Source: Epiperipatus broadwayi
Taxonomy: Eukaryota > Onychophora > Udeonychophora > Euonychophora > Peripatidae
DNA length: 64,000 bases
Direction: 5' to 3'
Assembly (NCBI GenBank): GCA_028023455.1
Contig: JAQFVV010012394.1
Location: 26,487,053-26,551,052 of the forward strand
Below the pieces are notes generated by a model. It did not search any database and was not told the DNA's origin. It was given only the letters and a program-made list of their open reading frames with translations. The position numbers and the translations under genes are program-made. Each line of letters opens with the position of its first letter. The stretch's first letter is position 1. Positions 19,700 to 30,559 of the stretch are shown one piece after another.

Positions 19700-21460
19700 T
19701 TTCTGATAACAATATTATTATTAGTGATTTGATTAAAATGAAATATGATAGAAGAATAAATAAAATGTGGACTGTCATAACCAAAAATATAGTGATAGGG
19801 AGGCAAAAGTTCAGAACTCACTGGAAGGCTTAAAAATGATTGGTGGATTAAAATTGCACACAAATTACAGATATTTGCTGATTGCGGTTATCAAGATTAT
19901 TTTATCTACTTAAAACAACATATCCTGAAAAACATTTTCACAATCCTATTAAATCCAGTAATGGCACTCTCTTATATGATGATAATGTTATTTTGTCAGG
20001 TGGAAAGAGTATTTTGATTATCTTTGGATTAATAAAACAAGAATTGAAATTATGACTTTTAAGGATACGGCCATTTTATCTACTCATTTTAATTTGGACA
20101 AAAACATCCAGTTTAGTGATGTCAAAATAACCCTGATAAAATACTTGAAAAAGTTTCAAAACATTTTGAAATTTTTTATAAAAATATGGACTCATGAAGT
20201 TAAGTTACCTGATCTTAAAAATGCTTCTATTCTTCCAACTTATTCAAGAATTTTGTTGAATCAGTTGTTTTCAGTTATAATTGAATAATTACCAGAGACT
20301 CAGTGTGGTTTTAGATAACAATAAAGCACAGTACAGATGATTTTTGTTACCAGGTGAATACAAGAAAAATGTTGAGAACAAAAGAGTAATTTATATACTG
20401 CTTTTATTGATTTGGACAAAGCATTTGACTTAATTAATCAATCAAGTTTATGGCATTGTTTGAAATTAATTGGTTGACCACCAGTGTCTATTTGTATTGT
20501 TACTACAGACCTATTTACTGCTTACAATTTTTATGACAGTTGTCAGGGAAACTATTTAAAGGCAGTTTAATGAAACAAGAATCAACTGTAATGCAAGTTT
20601 GATGGTAGAATTTTAATTTGAATTGATTAAAAGAAAAACACAAACTTCACCTTCCATGAATTCTGGATTTATAGTATGTTGATGACTGTGCTATTTTTAC
20701 CAGTTAAATAAAGATCTACCGATTGTACTTAATGATTTAACTGCAACATACAAAGACTTTGGTTTAATAATTAATGTAAAAAAAAACAACCTCAATTTCT
20801 TTATCAGCCAGTGAGAAAAGAAAAATCATCAGCAACTTTCAACTTGGATGATTATTAATTTGTGAATGTAAACCAGTTTAAATACCATGGTAATTTTATA
20901 AGAGAAAGGTGGATTTCGACATTGAGATACAACATAGATATTCCAATGACCCGCTGCTCCTTTTAAAAACTTAAAAGCGATATTTCATCACAGAGAAATA
21001 ATTATTGCAGTTAAGTTAGATATATAGAGTAGTCATTTCACTTAATTTATTGTATGGAAGTAAAACTTGGACACCATTAGACAAGTTCCATTTAAAGATA
21101 CTCAATAAAATTTTAAAAATACAATGATATCATAAAAATAATTACAATTTTCAATTTGCTGAATAGGATACAATACAATCCACTATTGTAAAATAATACC
21201 TTTGTTGGATTGGATATGTAAAACAAGTAAACAATGCAAAGCTTCCTAAAAGGGTGCTTTATAGTGAACTTGAGTATGGTTTTCTTGGAAGAGATCCTAT
21301 TTATGTTATAAGAATTACCTAAGAAATGCAATGTTGATTATTTCTGTTGGGAAAATATAGTAGAGAATAAAACACATTGGAGAGCTGCAATTGGATATGA
21401 TATTAAAGTATTTCAAAAAGAAAAGTTTTCCACTAAAGAACACAAAAATTGATCTGTATA
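19700..21460 (+). mobile_element. Decayed non-LTR retrotransposon, RT domain
   Basis: In shifting frames the order of a full RT is readable: SSNGTLLYD and WKEYFDYLW (N-terminal words), FIKIWTHEVKLPDLKNASIL, RILLNQLFSVIIE, LPETQCGFR (the PESQCGFR block), AFIDLDKAFDLINQSSLWH (first catalytic Asp, near 20399-20445), then YVDDC (20675-20689) in place of YADD, LIINVKK, VNQFKYHG, and the C-terminal THWRAAIG (near 21378). Many stops. This is a lineage distinct from LINE-Z and from the RTE-like copies with the DNRWT tail. No endonuclease is seen upstream, so it is 5'-truncated. Confidence 0.85.
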
Positions 21461-21954
21461 TTCTATATGTGAACGTATTTATGGTTCACAATTGGTTTTG
21501 CATAATCATTGCATAACTCAACTCTAAAACATTTTTTCCTCCTTTGATATAACATTACTTTTGGAATATAGGCTAAATTTATCATTAACCTTTGTTACAA
21601 TGATAATGCTCAAAATGATCCATCCTCTTCTATTAATGTTATAAAAAAACAGAGAGACCCCAATGATAAGTCTACAATTATTCACTTCAATATCTCTGAA
21701 AGAATATATGTGAACTTTTCTGTCTTTACTATTTAGATGTAAATTTTAAGACATCTAAAAGATTTATGGCACTGTTATTTTTACCTTTACATTTTATAGA
21801 ATTATCACAAACTTGTTTTTTAAGTACTTACATAGTAAGTTCACAAAATGGACAAAGAATTCATGTAAAGTTTATAAATAGTGTAAAAGTTTTTTTACTT
21901 ATAGTCTAAAATATTTAAATGTATGTATATTATCTATATTAAACTCAATATAAT
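21461..21954. other. AT-rich sequence, nothing recognised
   Basis: No feature supported between the LINE and the R1 repeat. Confidence 0.5.
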
Positions 21955-22345
21955 TAGAAAGACTTGAATTCAGACTTTAAAGCTCCCCATAGCTATCCAA
22001 TCTATCTTATACAAGTGATATGTATGAGTGCATACATGTAAAAAAGATAAATGATCTCCATTATACGTATTTCATGCTGAACCAGCACTCATCAATTAGT
22101 CCTGATCACCATCTCCTATACATATATACAATCAGTGCTCAGTTTATATTAAGACAGCATATCTTCAAACTTTAATGGATAAACTTCAATCTTCTCATTG
22201 AAAATCTGAGGATGGAACACTCAAAACTCTTGTTGATGCCAATATTACTATCATACCCATGTTGACATTAAGTCACTCTGACACCTCACATATAGGACCT
22301 TAATATGTCCATTTAAATAGAAAAGGGGTGCGAAATAGAAGAGGG
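21955..22345 (-). repeat. R1 ribozyme repeat, minus unit
   Basis: One nearly complete R1 monomer on the minus strand. Landmarks in plus-strand order are GACTTGAATTCAGACTTT (degenerate B-box side), the ribozyme (22053-22107), CAATCAGTGCTCAGTTTATA, CAAACTTTAATGGATAAACT, GAAAATCTGAGGATGGAAC and CCTTAATATGTCCATTTAAA. It is inverted relative to the unit at 24982-25440, so a large inverted repeat surrounds the hAT element. Confidence 0.8.
22053..22107 (-). ncRNA. Hammerhead motif (R1), C3 mutated
   Basis: Minus-strand order: GATCAGGACTAA (stem I), TTGATGA in place of CTGATGA, stem II GTGCT-GGTTC-AGCAT, GAAA, self-complementary ATACGTAT, then TGGAGATC closing stem I by GATC pairing. The change of the first core base (C to T) should abolish cleavage. 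Confidence 0.7.
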
Positions 22346-22355
22346 ATAGATGGTG

Positions 22356-22363
22356 ATCTGGAC
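22356..22363 (+). repeat. Left 8-bp target duplication of the hAT element
   Basis: ATCTGGAC here and ATCTAGAC at 24982-24989 match at 7 of 8 positions. Eight-bp target duplications are the hallmark of hAT transposons. The duplicated word is part of stem I of the R1 ribozyme. Confidence 0.85.
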
Positions 22364-24981
22364 TAGGGTTCGAAATTTGGTATTTTTTACCTGTAATTAA
22401 TTACCTATTTCTAAAAATAATGAAAATTACAATTATCGCAATAACTATTGCTGCTATTACCGGCTTTAAAAACAAAATTTTAATTTATTTAAGACTGCCA
22501 AAAAAAATTTTCTTTCAAACATTTAATTTTTTTTAGAAAAAAAGAAAATTAATTTTAAAGTCATTTTAAGTTTATGAAAAGCAATTAAATTCTATTTCAC
22601 CCCAGCTTGTGGTTAAACACCTGTAGAGGTCCTTACTATCGCATTTTACACCCATATTTTCGAGGTTACAGCCTCAGTAAATATTACTAACTATTTTATG
22701 TAAATTATAATAATCTAGGACTATATTCAAAGTTGAACATCGTTAAAATCCCAATCTTTTCCTCTCCAATATTTTCAAATATGTATTTTCTTTACTAAAT
22801 CGCCAAATTAAACTCCATTTAAAATTTGATGCTCAAGTCTGCGTAATGCATAGGTATGTAAGTATTGCATCACTGTTACAAAGTTCGGAACATGTTTTGA
22901 TTTGAACGTTTCTAAAAAGTGCTGTTACCTTCTTCATTTTATCAATTATTTTTCAACATTTCCCTTCATAATGTCTCAAAAAAAATCAAATGGGTGGCAA
23001 TACTTTAAAAATAAATAAATAAAGAAGCTGAGTGCTTAAAGTGCAGTAAAAGTTTGAAAACTATTGGTGGATTGACTTCAAGATGCTGTTAATGCTGGTG
23101 CTCCTTCAAGCAAGAAACAGGCAACTTGAATGCAATTTTTGCCTATTGCAAAAATTGCTTGCAAAGATGGATTTAGTTTTAATCAAATTGCAACTTGTGA
23201 ATTTATTCAAAATAACTTGGCAACAAGCATTTATGACATGCCACCAACTATAGACAATGGTGTAAAAAATTTAGCTTACAATTATTATCTAACCAAGAAA
23301 ACAGCTATCTGAATATTTTGGGAGTCAAATTGAAGCTGGATTTCATTACTCAATTTCTATTGATGAATATACATCTTCACAGAATTATAGATATATGAAC
23401 ATCAATGTACATGATGTAACAAAGCAGTGGTCTCTGGGTTTAATTCCCATTCAAGGCCCATTAACTAGCAAGAAAATCACAGTTGTCAAAAAATAATTAA
23501 TTTCATTTAGATCTAGAATGTCACATTGTAGGAGTGATGACAGATGATGTTTCAATAATAATAAAATTTGGCAAGGAAAATAGCTTCATTCATGAATTAT
23601 GTCTTTCACATAAAACCCATCTAAGTGTTTATGATATTCTTTCCAAAAAAAAAAAGCAACTGCAAAGGGAAATAGAAGAGGAACTCATGCTTGATGAAGA
23701 TTCAAGACTAGGATGATTGTAATATTTCTCTGACTTTAGACAGATATTGCCTCTATTGAGACAATTGATTACAATAGTGAATGTGTTGCTTCAGAAATTT
23801 CTATTGAATTGATTTTAAAAGTTAGAAAAATTTGAAAGATATTTAGAAAATCTTTGAAAAACATTTATCTATGAGAAATCGTTAAAAGTACTTTGAAGGG
23901 GAAAGAATTTAAACATATTCTAAATACTCATACACAATACAACAGCACTCTAAATATGATTTCAAGGCTTACTGAATTAAAAGAATGTATTCCAAATGCT
24001 TTAAGAGTTAGCAGAATTAGTGAGGTAGTTTCCGATAAAGAATGGAAGAGTTTAGAAAATCTTGTGGATGTACTATGACCCTTTCAAATAGTTGTCAATG
24101 GATTTTCTTGTGAAGATGCTTCATGGTTGAAAGCTGAAAATTCCATGAAAATTCATTTTAAAAGAATTAGAAAAGCTATGAAATTTAAGAGAATCTTGCA
24201 TCATGAAAGATGCTCTTCACATAGGATGATGAATGTCATTGGGTTAATAAGTTATACATCCTGAGTGCTTCAGAATCTGAACACCTCTTCTTATTGTCAA
24301 ATCATACAAGCATTAAGAAACTGGCTTAAGAAACATACAACAAACTTTTTCAGCCAGATGCAGAGGAAGAAATCCAAGAAGAAATTGCTAAAGATGAAGT
24401 TTCAGATCTAGAATCTGCAGTTAAAGAAGGTGATTCAATGATTCATCTAAGAGGTTCCAAAAAAAGCTAATCATCATCTTTCATAGCTTTTCTTTAAACA
24501 ATGAAAAGAAGCTTTTTGAGGCTATTGCAGAGTGATCTGTGCATCTAGAAAAACTATCAAAGTTCAAATATTATCAGAGTGACCAGTGTTGAATTAGAAA
24601 GAGCTTTTTCAAGCATGGATACTTTGTTTCAAATATAAGGTCATACTTATCACCAAAACATTAGATAGTTTAAGCTTTTTAAAATTTTATTTCACTAAAG
24701 GTGGTATAGTGCTATTTTTTTTCCATAACATTAAAGAACTTTTATTTTTTTACAAAATCATTTTTGTTTTCTTAAAAAAAATCCTTTTTTTTTTGTTCAA
24801 TAAATGGAAATTTTCCTATATATTTTTTCTGCTAAATAAAGAATTTTTTATTTTTTACATTTTTTTAAATATCCTAATTAAAAATAAATGTATTGTCTGT
24901 AATTACTGGTAATCACAAGGTAATCACAAAATTTACTTCTGTATTTAATGGTAATTAAAATGTTGGCAACTTTCAACTCTG
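22364..24981 (+). mobile_element. hAT DNA transposon (2618 bp), inactive
   Basis: Ends are defined by the 8-bp duplication and by imperfect terminal inverted repeats: TAGGGTTCGAAATTTGG at the left, and CAGAGTTGAAAGTTGCC as the reverse complement of the right end. The TAG/CAG start is typical of hAT. It was inserted into stem I of an R1 ribozyme repeat; other R1 copies in this window show the empty site. It encodes a broken transposase (22972-24690). AT-rich sub-terminal regions flank the coding part. Confidence 0.9.
22972..24690 (+). pseudogene. hAT transposase with BED zinc finger, broken
   Basis: The reading begins MSQKKSNGWQYFKNK and continues after a stop with EAECLKCSKSLKTIGGLTSR, the first half of a BED finger (Cys-x2-Cys). 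Then QIATCEFIQNNLATSIYDMP (23179 on), a catalytic-region word IVGVMTDDVSIIIKFGKENS (first Asp region; HIVAVTTDGASVM in relatives), HELCLSHKTHLSVYDILSKK, then the 23893-24078 piece (EVVSDKEWKSLENLVDVL) and, near 24575, VTSVELERAFSSM followed in another frame by LDSLSFLKFYF, the C-terminal dimerisation (hATC) region. Roughly ten frameshifts and stops. No exaptation is suggested. Confidence 0.85.
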
Positions 24982-25035
24982 ATCTAGACCAGCTGATGAG
25001 TGCTGGTTCAGCATGAAATACATATATTGAAGATC
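24981..25035 (+). ncRNA. Hammerhead ribozyme motif (R1), intact core
   Basis: The best preserved R1 ribozyme. Stem I 5' strand GATCTAGACCAG (distal GATCT pairs with AGATC at 25031-25035; proximal CAG pairs with TTG, one wobble). Core CTGATGA at 24993-24999. Stem II GTGCT-GGTTC-AGCAT. Core GAAA at 25015-25018. Stem III is a minimal ATA-CA-TAT hairpin. Predicted cleavage follows A17 at 25026 (NUH = AUA). The internal loop of stem I opposite the stem II loop is the usual place for the tertiary contact in natural hammerheads. The upstream 8 bases are the hAT target duplication. Confidence 0.75.
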
Positions 25036-25560
25036 ATTTATCTTTTTTCACATGTATGTGGTCAGTTGTACAAGATAGAGTGAATAGCTAAGGGGAGCTT
25101 GAAAGTCTGAGTTCAAGTCCTTCTAATTATATTAAGTTTAATATACATAATATGCATGTATTTAAATATTACGTAATCAGCCTGCTTTCTGTCCATTTCT
25201 CTTCTGTATATTTAAATGGACATATTAAGATCCTATATGTCAACATGGGTATGATATAATATTGGAAATAACAAGGGCTTTGAGTGTTCCATCCTCAGAT
25301 TTTCACTGATATGGATGGCTGAAGAGTTGGAGGGTAGAGAAGATTGAAGCTTGTCCATTAAAGTTTGAAGATTTGCTATCTTAATATAAACTGAGCCCTG
25401 ATTGTATGTATTTGTGGAGATGGTGATCTGGACAAACTGACAACATGAAATACATATATCTTTTTCAAATGTATATGGTCACGTGTATCAGTTGTAAAAG
25501 ATGAAGTGGATAGCTACGAGGTGGTTGAAAGTCTCAGTACAAGTCCTTCCAATTACATAA
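24990..25560 (+). repeat. R1 ribozyme repeat, one and a part units in tandem
   Basis: The first unit runs from the ribozyme at 24981 through GAAAGTCTGAGTTCAAGTCC (degenerate B-box), the ATTTAAATGGACATATTAAG block, TGTTCCATCCTCAGATTTTC, CATTAAAGTTTGAAGATTTG and TAAACTGAGCCCTGATTGTA to the next ribozyme remnant at 25425, a period of 444 bp. The second unit then repeats GTCAGTT...GAAAGTCTCAGTACAAG up to about 25560. Tandem monomers with a ribozyme at each junction are what self-cleaving retrozyme-type repeats look like. Confidence 0.8.
25425..25461 (+). ncRNA. Hammerhead remnant (R1), stem II deleted
   Basis: GATCTGGACAAACTGACAAC then ATGAAATACATATATC keeps stem I and the GAAA side, but the whole stem II and part of CTGATGA are deleted. 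Inactive. Confidence 0.65.
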
Positions 25561-25561
25561 T

Positions 25562-28359
25562 AGTCTAAAAATATAAAAAACATTTCAAGCATGTATGATA
25601 ATTTACTTACATTTATTTCTAATACTCAACTTTTGTTACAATTTTTCTTTTAATTTCATAATGCATATATAAATTGACACACGTTATTTTGTATTTACGT
25701 TTGAAAAGCAAATATATTTCTACTGCACATACGCTTTAACATTTTAACAGTGATCTATGATCGTATTCAATCGTTGTTGATGACGTAGGCAATCATTAGA
25801 AGCGATTCTTGAAAACCACTTAAGACTTCAAGTGGAAAGCAATCTTAAATGTCATATTTATCTCTCAAATATTCCAAAACATTATGATGGCGATATAGTT
25901 TTTAAAAAAAATAAAATTGCTAAAAAAAAATTCCAAAGAATAACGTGAAGAAAAGCAATAATGTTCAAATTTGAGCTTGTATGTATAATTCACAGTGACT
26001 AGAATAGCCAAAGCTTAATAAGCCATTAGAGTCTACAATCTATTGACAAGGCAATCACTGTAGATAAAAGATGGATAGAGGTTGCCTGCACAAAAGATTT
26101 GTTGATTCTATTTACTATTTGGCTGTTATCATGTAAATTACATTAGGAAGACAGCTAGCTCTTGGAAATTTGTTTTAATATATATGTGTGTGCATGTGGG
26201 TAAACGTATACATGTTATGTATAAAAAATTTAAATAATAGCTTTTCCTATCAACCTCTTCGTTTAATAATATACTGTGGTAAACACATTTCTTCATTTGT
26301 CATTTTTCAGTAATATGTAAGCTATTAAATAAAGACAATTCAAGGTCAAATGTTTAATAAAAATATGTTTTTTAATTTTGTTTTTGAACAAATGAGTCAT
26401 TTATTTATTAATTTTTAAAAATTATTTTGTTTTTATATTGACTGACAACAATGCTTTATTAAAATTGGAAGAAATCACATGTTCACAAAAAACCAGTGTT
26501 TAAAAATCTAGACAGCCTTGTTTATGTTATTATAGAGAGAGAGGCAATTTTCAGAATGAATAGAAAGAAGAAGGGCATGATGCCCTCTTTATTTGGTGTC
26601 TAGAATTTAAAATGAAATGATTAGCAATAAAATGTTATGCTAATTGCTATGGGCCTAAAACAGCAAAATCTACTTGGAACTTAATATTGAACAAAAAAAC
26701 AATTGGGTAACATTTAAGGATTAAAATGCCCATGGAACCTTACATATATGTGTGCTAGTATAAAAATGCCAAAGGAAATGCTGCAAGATAAAAAATTAAA
26801 GTGAAGTTTTATATGGATTAATATTAACAGAAGCTTAGAGAAAAATCTTACTTATTAACAACAGTTGAGATTATAATGGTAATATTTATAAATGTTTATA
26901 AAAAAATGTTTCTTCTAAAATTAATAATATTAATTACCATGCAATTTAGGTCTATCATCTGATAATTTAGATAATTTAAATAATAATAATCAGGTAAAAG
27001 TAAAGATCGATAAAAAAATAATATTTGCATAACTTAAATTTTAAAATTATAAATAATTTTATAAAATATTACTTAATCATTATATTTTTTTATAATAATA
27101 TTAAGAATTCTCTATATATTTTTATTTGCATGAAAAAAAATCTATAGTTAACTCTTTCTTGACTATATGAATTTGTAATTTTAAGTATCAATTATATACC
27201 ATATCTAATTATATTATAACAAGGGTGAACTGTAAATGAATTATAAATGCATATTATAGGATGTTAAACTGTTATTATAAATTGTTCTTTATTTTAACCA
27301 CCACAAATAAATTAACATTTTATCTTAATAGATTTATGTTGTTGTTATTAACAATAGATGTTTTAAACTACTACTGCATGAACCACTATATAATTATTTT
27401 ATCTTATCCTATAGTATATTCCAGGTGATGTTTCACTATCCAATAAAACAGTTAATACATTTTATTTTCTTTGCCAGTCAAGAGCACACACATGGATTAA
27501 TTATAAATTTATAAGTCCATTGTACATGCAGATATGAACTATTATAAAGCCATTTGTAATCTATTTATTTATTTATTTACTCATTATATTTTAAATTGCC
27601 TGAGTATGACATTTACTCAGCATATTTAGATTGTCCAGATATATAATATCTAAGTGGAGAAAACCATTTGGTTCATAGTTATGTTTATCATAGGTAGTTG
27701 CCCAAATATGTAATGCATTTAGTTTGCACGCCAACTAGCATATTTGGAATTATCCAATCTAAGGGAATTTACTGATAGTCAATTCCATTTATGATATTAG
27801 TTGTCCAGCATGGTGAGCAGTATATTATTTGTAAAGATTTGGCTTGTCAAAAGGACATATTCTATTTATGAGATAGCACCCGAATCAACAAGCTATTCAA
27901 AACAGTCAAGTCCATTTTATTTATTTTTTATCTTATTTTTATTCATTAGTTGAGTATGATCTTTCTTTACATTTGGTCCATCCAACAAAGGAATATTACT
28001 ATTCATAAAACAATGTTGCTGCATTAGTATTGTTTATAGGTTTTATCATTAGAATAAATGTGAGTTTCAGTTACAATACTAAACAGAATATCCTATTTGT
28101 ATTCTACAGGATTCTAAGCATCAGATGGACAAAGATGAGGATCCCATAGTAATATTAGCTTGTAAGATTTAATTAATAGTTTAAAATAAATACAAAAATA
28201 TTCATCTACACTATGATAATAACAGCAACAAAAAAATACAGAAGTATGCTGGGAGCTATTTCTGATATTAGAACTTAGCTGTCTGCAATTAAATCAAATT
28301 ATGAAAAAATATTGAAAAAAAAGAAGAAATATCATATATGCTTGAAAAGGGTGGTTTTA
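25562..28359. other. AT-rich sequence, nothing recognised
   Basis: About 2.8 kb with no coding similarity. A (TTTA)n-like tract lies near 27540-27570. Weak similarity between 27570-27640 and 27940-28000 is too low to call a repeat. Confidence 0.5.
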
Positions 28360-28763
28360 AATAATAATTATTAATCTCAGACTTGGACACTTAACAAAAA
28401 GGCAATATAGAAACTACACATCACTCAATGAAGCATGGAGTAATGTATATTAGAGGCAAAAAAAAAAAGAAATAAAAAAAGAAATACTTGAGTGAGAGAA
28501 CATAAAATGTATTATTGACATCATTGAAAAAATAAAGAAAACTGGGCTGGAAATATTTCTGTAAGAGATAATAATAACTAGGCAGTAGAAGTTTTAACTG
28601 GATCCCAAAAGGTTGTAAAAGATCTAGAAAAAGACCACATGTGAGATGGGTAGATAAATTAAGAAAGTTTGCTGGTGTGATGTGAAAAAAAAAAGACTAG
28701 AGATCGGAGAAACTGGATTTATCCAGCAGTGAATTGAAAATGATGATGATGATGATGATGACA
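28360..28763 (+). mobile_element. RTE-like LINE tail with (GAT)n end
   Basis: Readable words are SQTWTLNKKAI (for the GSETWTLNK block), KLHITQ, IIDIIEKIKK, then TGLEIFL, KKTTCEM and IEIGETGFIQQ, each matching the C-terminal part of the family seen better at 29371-29622 and 57100-58410. It ends in a (GAT)8 tract at 28740-28762, the usual LINE 3' microsatellite. Many stops. Confidence 0.75.
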
Positions 28764-29370
28764 ATGTATTTTTAATAAATTATTTTTTATTTATAGTTTT
28801 ATTTAGAAATAGTAAAAATTGTCAGGATTCCAAAAATTTTTATATAAAGATTTGGCGTTTAATCAAGTGCAATCCCCTTAGTATAATATGTATTAAATAT
28901 TTAATATTAATATAATTATACAAACCAAATAAAATGAAAACAATTATATTTTAATATCAATCCTTTAGTATTTGCTGCCAATATTTAAAATCTTTATATG
29001 TTTTTCTTTTTAATATATTACAATACAATTTTGTATTTAAAAGCTGCTAAAAATGGTGTTCCAGCAATAAGTTAAAATATTATTCAATCTATAAAAATGT
29101 TATTGCTGGTTCAGCGACTACAATCCTCTACTAAAATCTAAAATCACTTTGAGATATTGAAGTCATAAAAGCGCTTTTATAATAATTGCTTATCTGATGG
29201 TTTTATAGTTATGGCTTAGTTATTAGTTTCCTATTTGAACAACAACAAGAGTTGTTAAATTACATTAATGATTTAATTAAAACATAAATACTGTCTTCAT
29301 GAATAAAAAGTATGTTAATATACGTAACGTTAAAAAAAAAAAAAAAACTTCAGTCGTTTAATTTTTTCTC
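28764..29370. other. AT-rich sequence, nothing recognised
   Basis: No feature supported; a poly(A) run precedes the next LINE tail at 29332-29347. Confidence 0.5.
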
Positions 29371-29622
29371 ATTGAAAAAATTAAAAGATTGAAGTGGAGT
29401 TGGGCTGGACATATTGCTAGAAGAGATGATAATAGATGGACAATTGAAATTTTAAACTGAATTCTAAGAGAATGTAAAAGACCCAGAAAGAGACCACTTG
29501 TGAGATGGAAGGCTGAAATAACAAAGTATGCAGGGGTGATGTGGAGAAGAGAAGCTAAAGATAGGAAAAGATGGATTGAACTTGGGGAGACCTTCATCCT
29601 GCAGTGGATTGATAATGGTTGA
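29371..29622 (+). mobile_element. RTE-like LINE tail, nearly open
   Basis: An 83-codon frame with one internal TGA (in place of Trp) reads IEKIKRLKWSWAGHIARRDD, NRWTIEILN, ILRECKRPRKRPLVRWKAEI, RREAKDRKRWIELGETFILQ and WIDNG before the stop. This is the C-terminus of an RTE-like LINE polyprotein, after the RT domain. The 3' end is TGATGATGATC. It is the best reference copy in the window for the tails at 372, 28360, 32955, 58200 and 63926. It is heavily 5'-truncated. Confidence 0.85.
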
Positions 29623-29629
29623 TGATGAT

Positions 29630-30100
29630 CTTGAACGTTAAAAAATCAAAACTCTCATGTAACATTAAAATACTACTAAACATCCAACTAATATTAATAT
29701 TTTGTTATGGTCATGGTTTCTCATGATAAAAAATCAACAAATCATAAGCATTACATATAACAGAAAATCAATAAATTTAACTAATTCTTGGCTAATGATA
29801 AATGAGTAGAAAATTACATAGCATACATTTACACAGGCTTTTCCTGTCTTCCTTGTACATATTGATTATTGTTATAATAGGTTTCAGTATTTAAATGATA
29901 TCAATCTATTCTTTTCCTCGTTGATTAAGCATGTAAAAGAAAGCACTACGTTTGAAGCCGAAATTAATTTTATGAGTTTATCAATGATCGATCATGTTAT
30001 ATTCTGTATTGGTGATGAATGGAGAATGCTTCAATGTTTTGAGGTTATTTTTAGAGTTCTTATCTCTGCATAGTTCCCAATTATATTATATTTATATTTG
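29630..30100. other. AT-rich sequence, nothing recognised
   Basis: No gene or repeat identified. Confidence 0.5.
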
Positions 30101-30101
30101 T

Positions 30102-30262
30102 CAGACTCTAGGTCCCAAAATGGAGCCAGGCATATTTTTATATTTATTAACCTCTAAGTCTCAAGAGTGAGCTAGGCATAATCATATATTTGTCAGCATC
30201 TAAATCTCAAAAGTGAGCCAGGCATATTTTTATATTGTCAGCCTCTAAGTCTCATAGTACAG
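30102..30262. repeat. Minisatellite-like repeat, about 3 units
   Basis: Units containing GTCAGCCTCTAAGTCTCAAA plus AGTGAGCCAGGCATATTTTT start near 30098, 30156, 30183 and 30238. Spacing varies because of indels. The word GCCAGGCATA recurs three times. Confidence 0.75.
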
Positions 30263-30559
30263 AAAGGCTTTATTTAAATGGATTGTTCATTGTATGGTTT
30301 GGTTGATATTATCTGTGCTCGAGATAAGTCTTTTGGTATTCATCTCAACATTGCAAGCAGATGATAGGTCCAATAAATAATTTTAATTGAATTAATAAAA
30401 CAATTTTTTTAATAATGTACTGGATTTGTAAGGATGACATTATTTGTTATGACAAATTATAAATACCATATCAGCTTGTGGGTAAGCATGATATTATTGT
30501 AAAATTGAATGAAATTGTTTTTTTTTTATGTAGAAATAAAATGGAGTTATATTTATGGT

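Noticed and set aside
30102-30262. CRISPR-like array
   Set aside because: Units are diverged, adjacent and without unique spacers; the genome is eukaryotic. It is a minisatellite.
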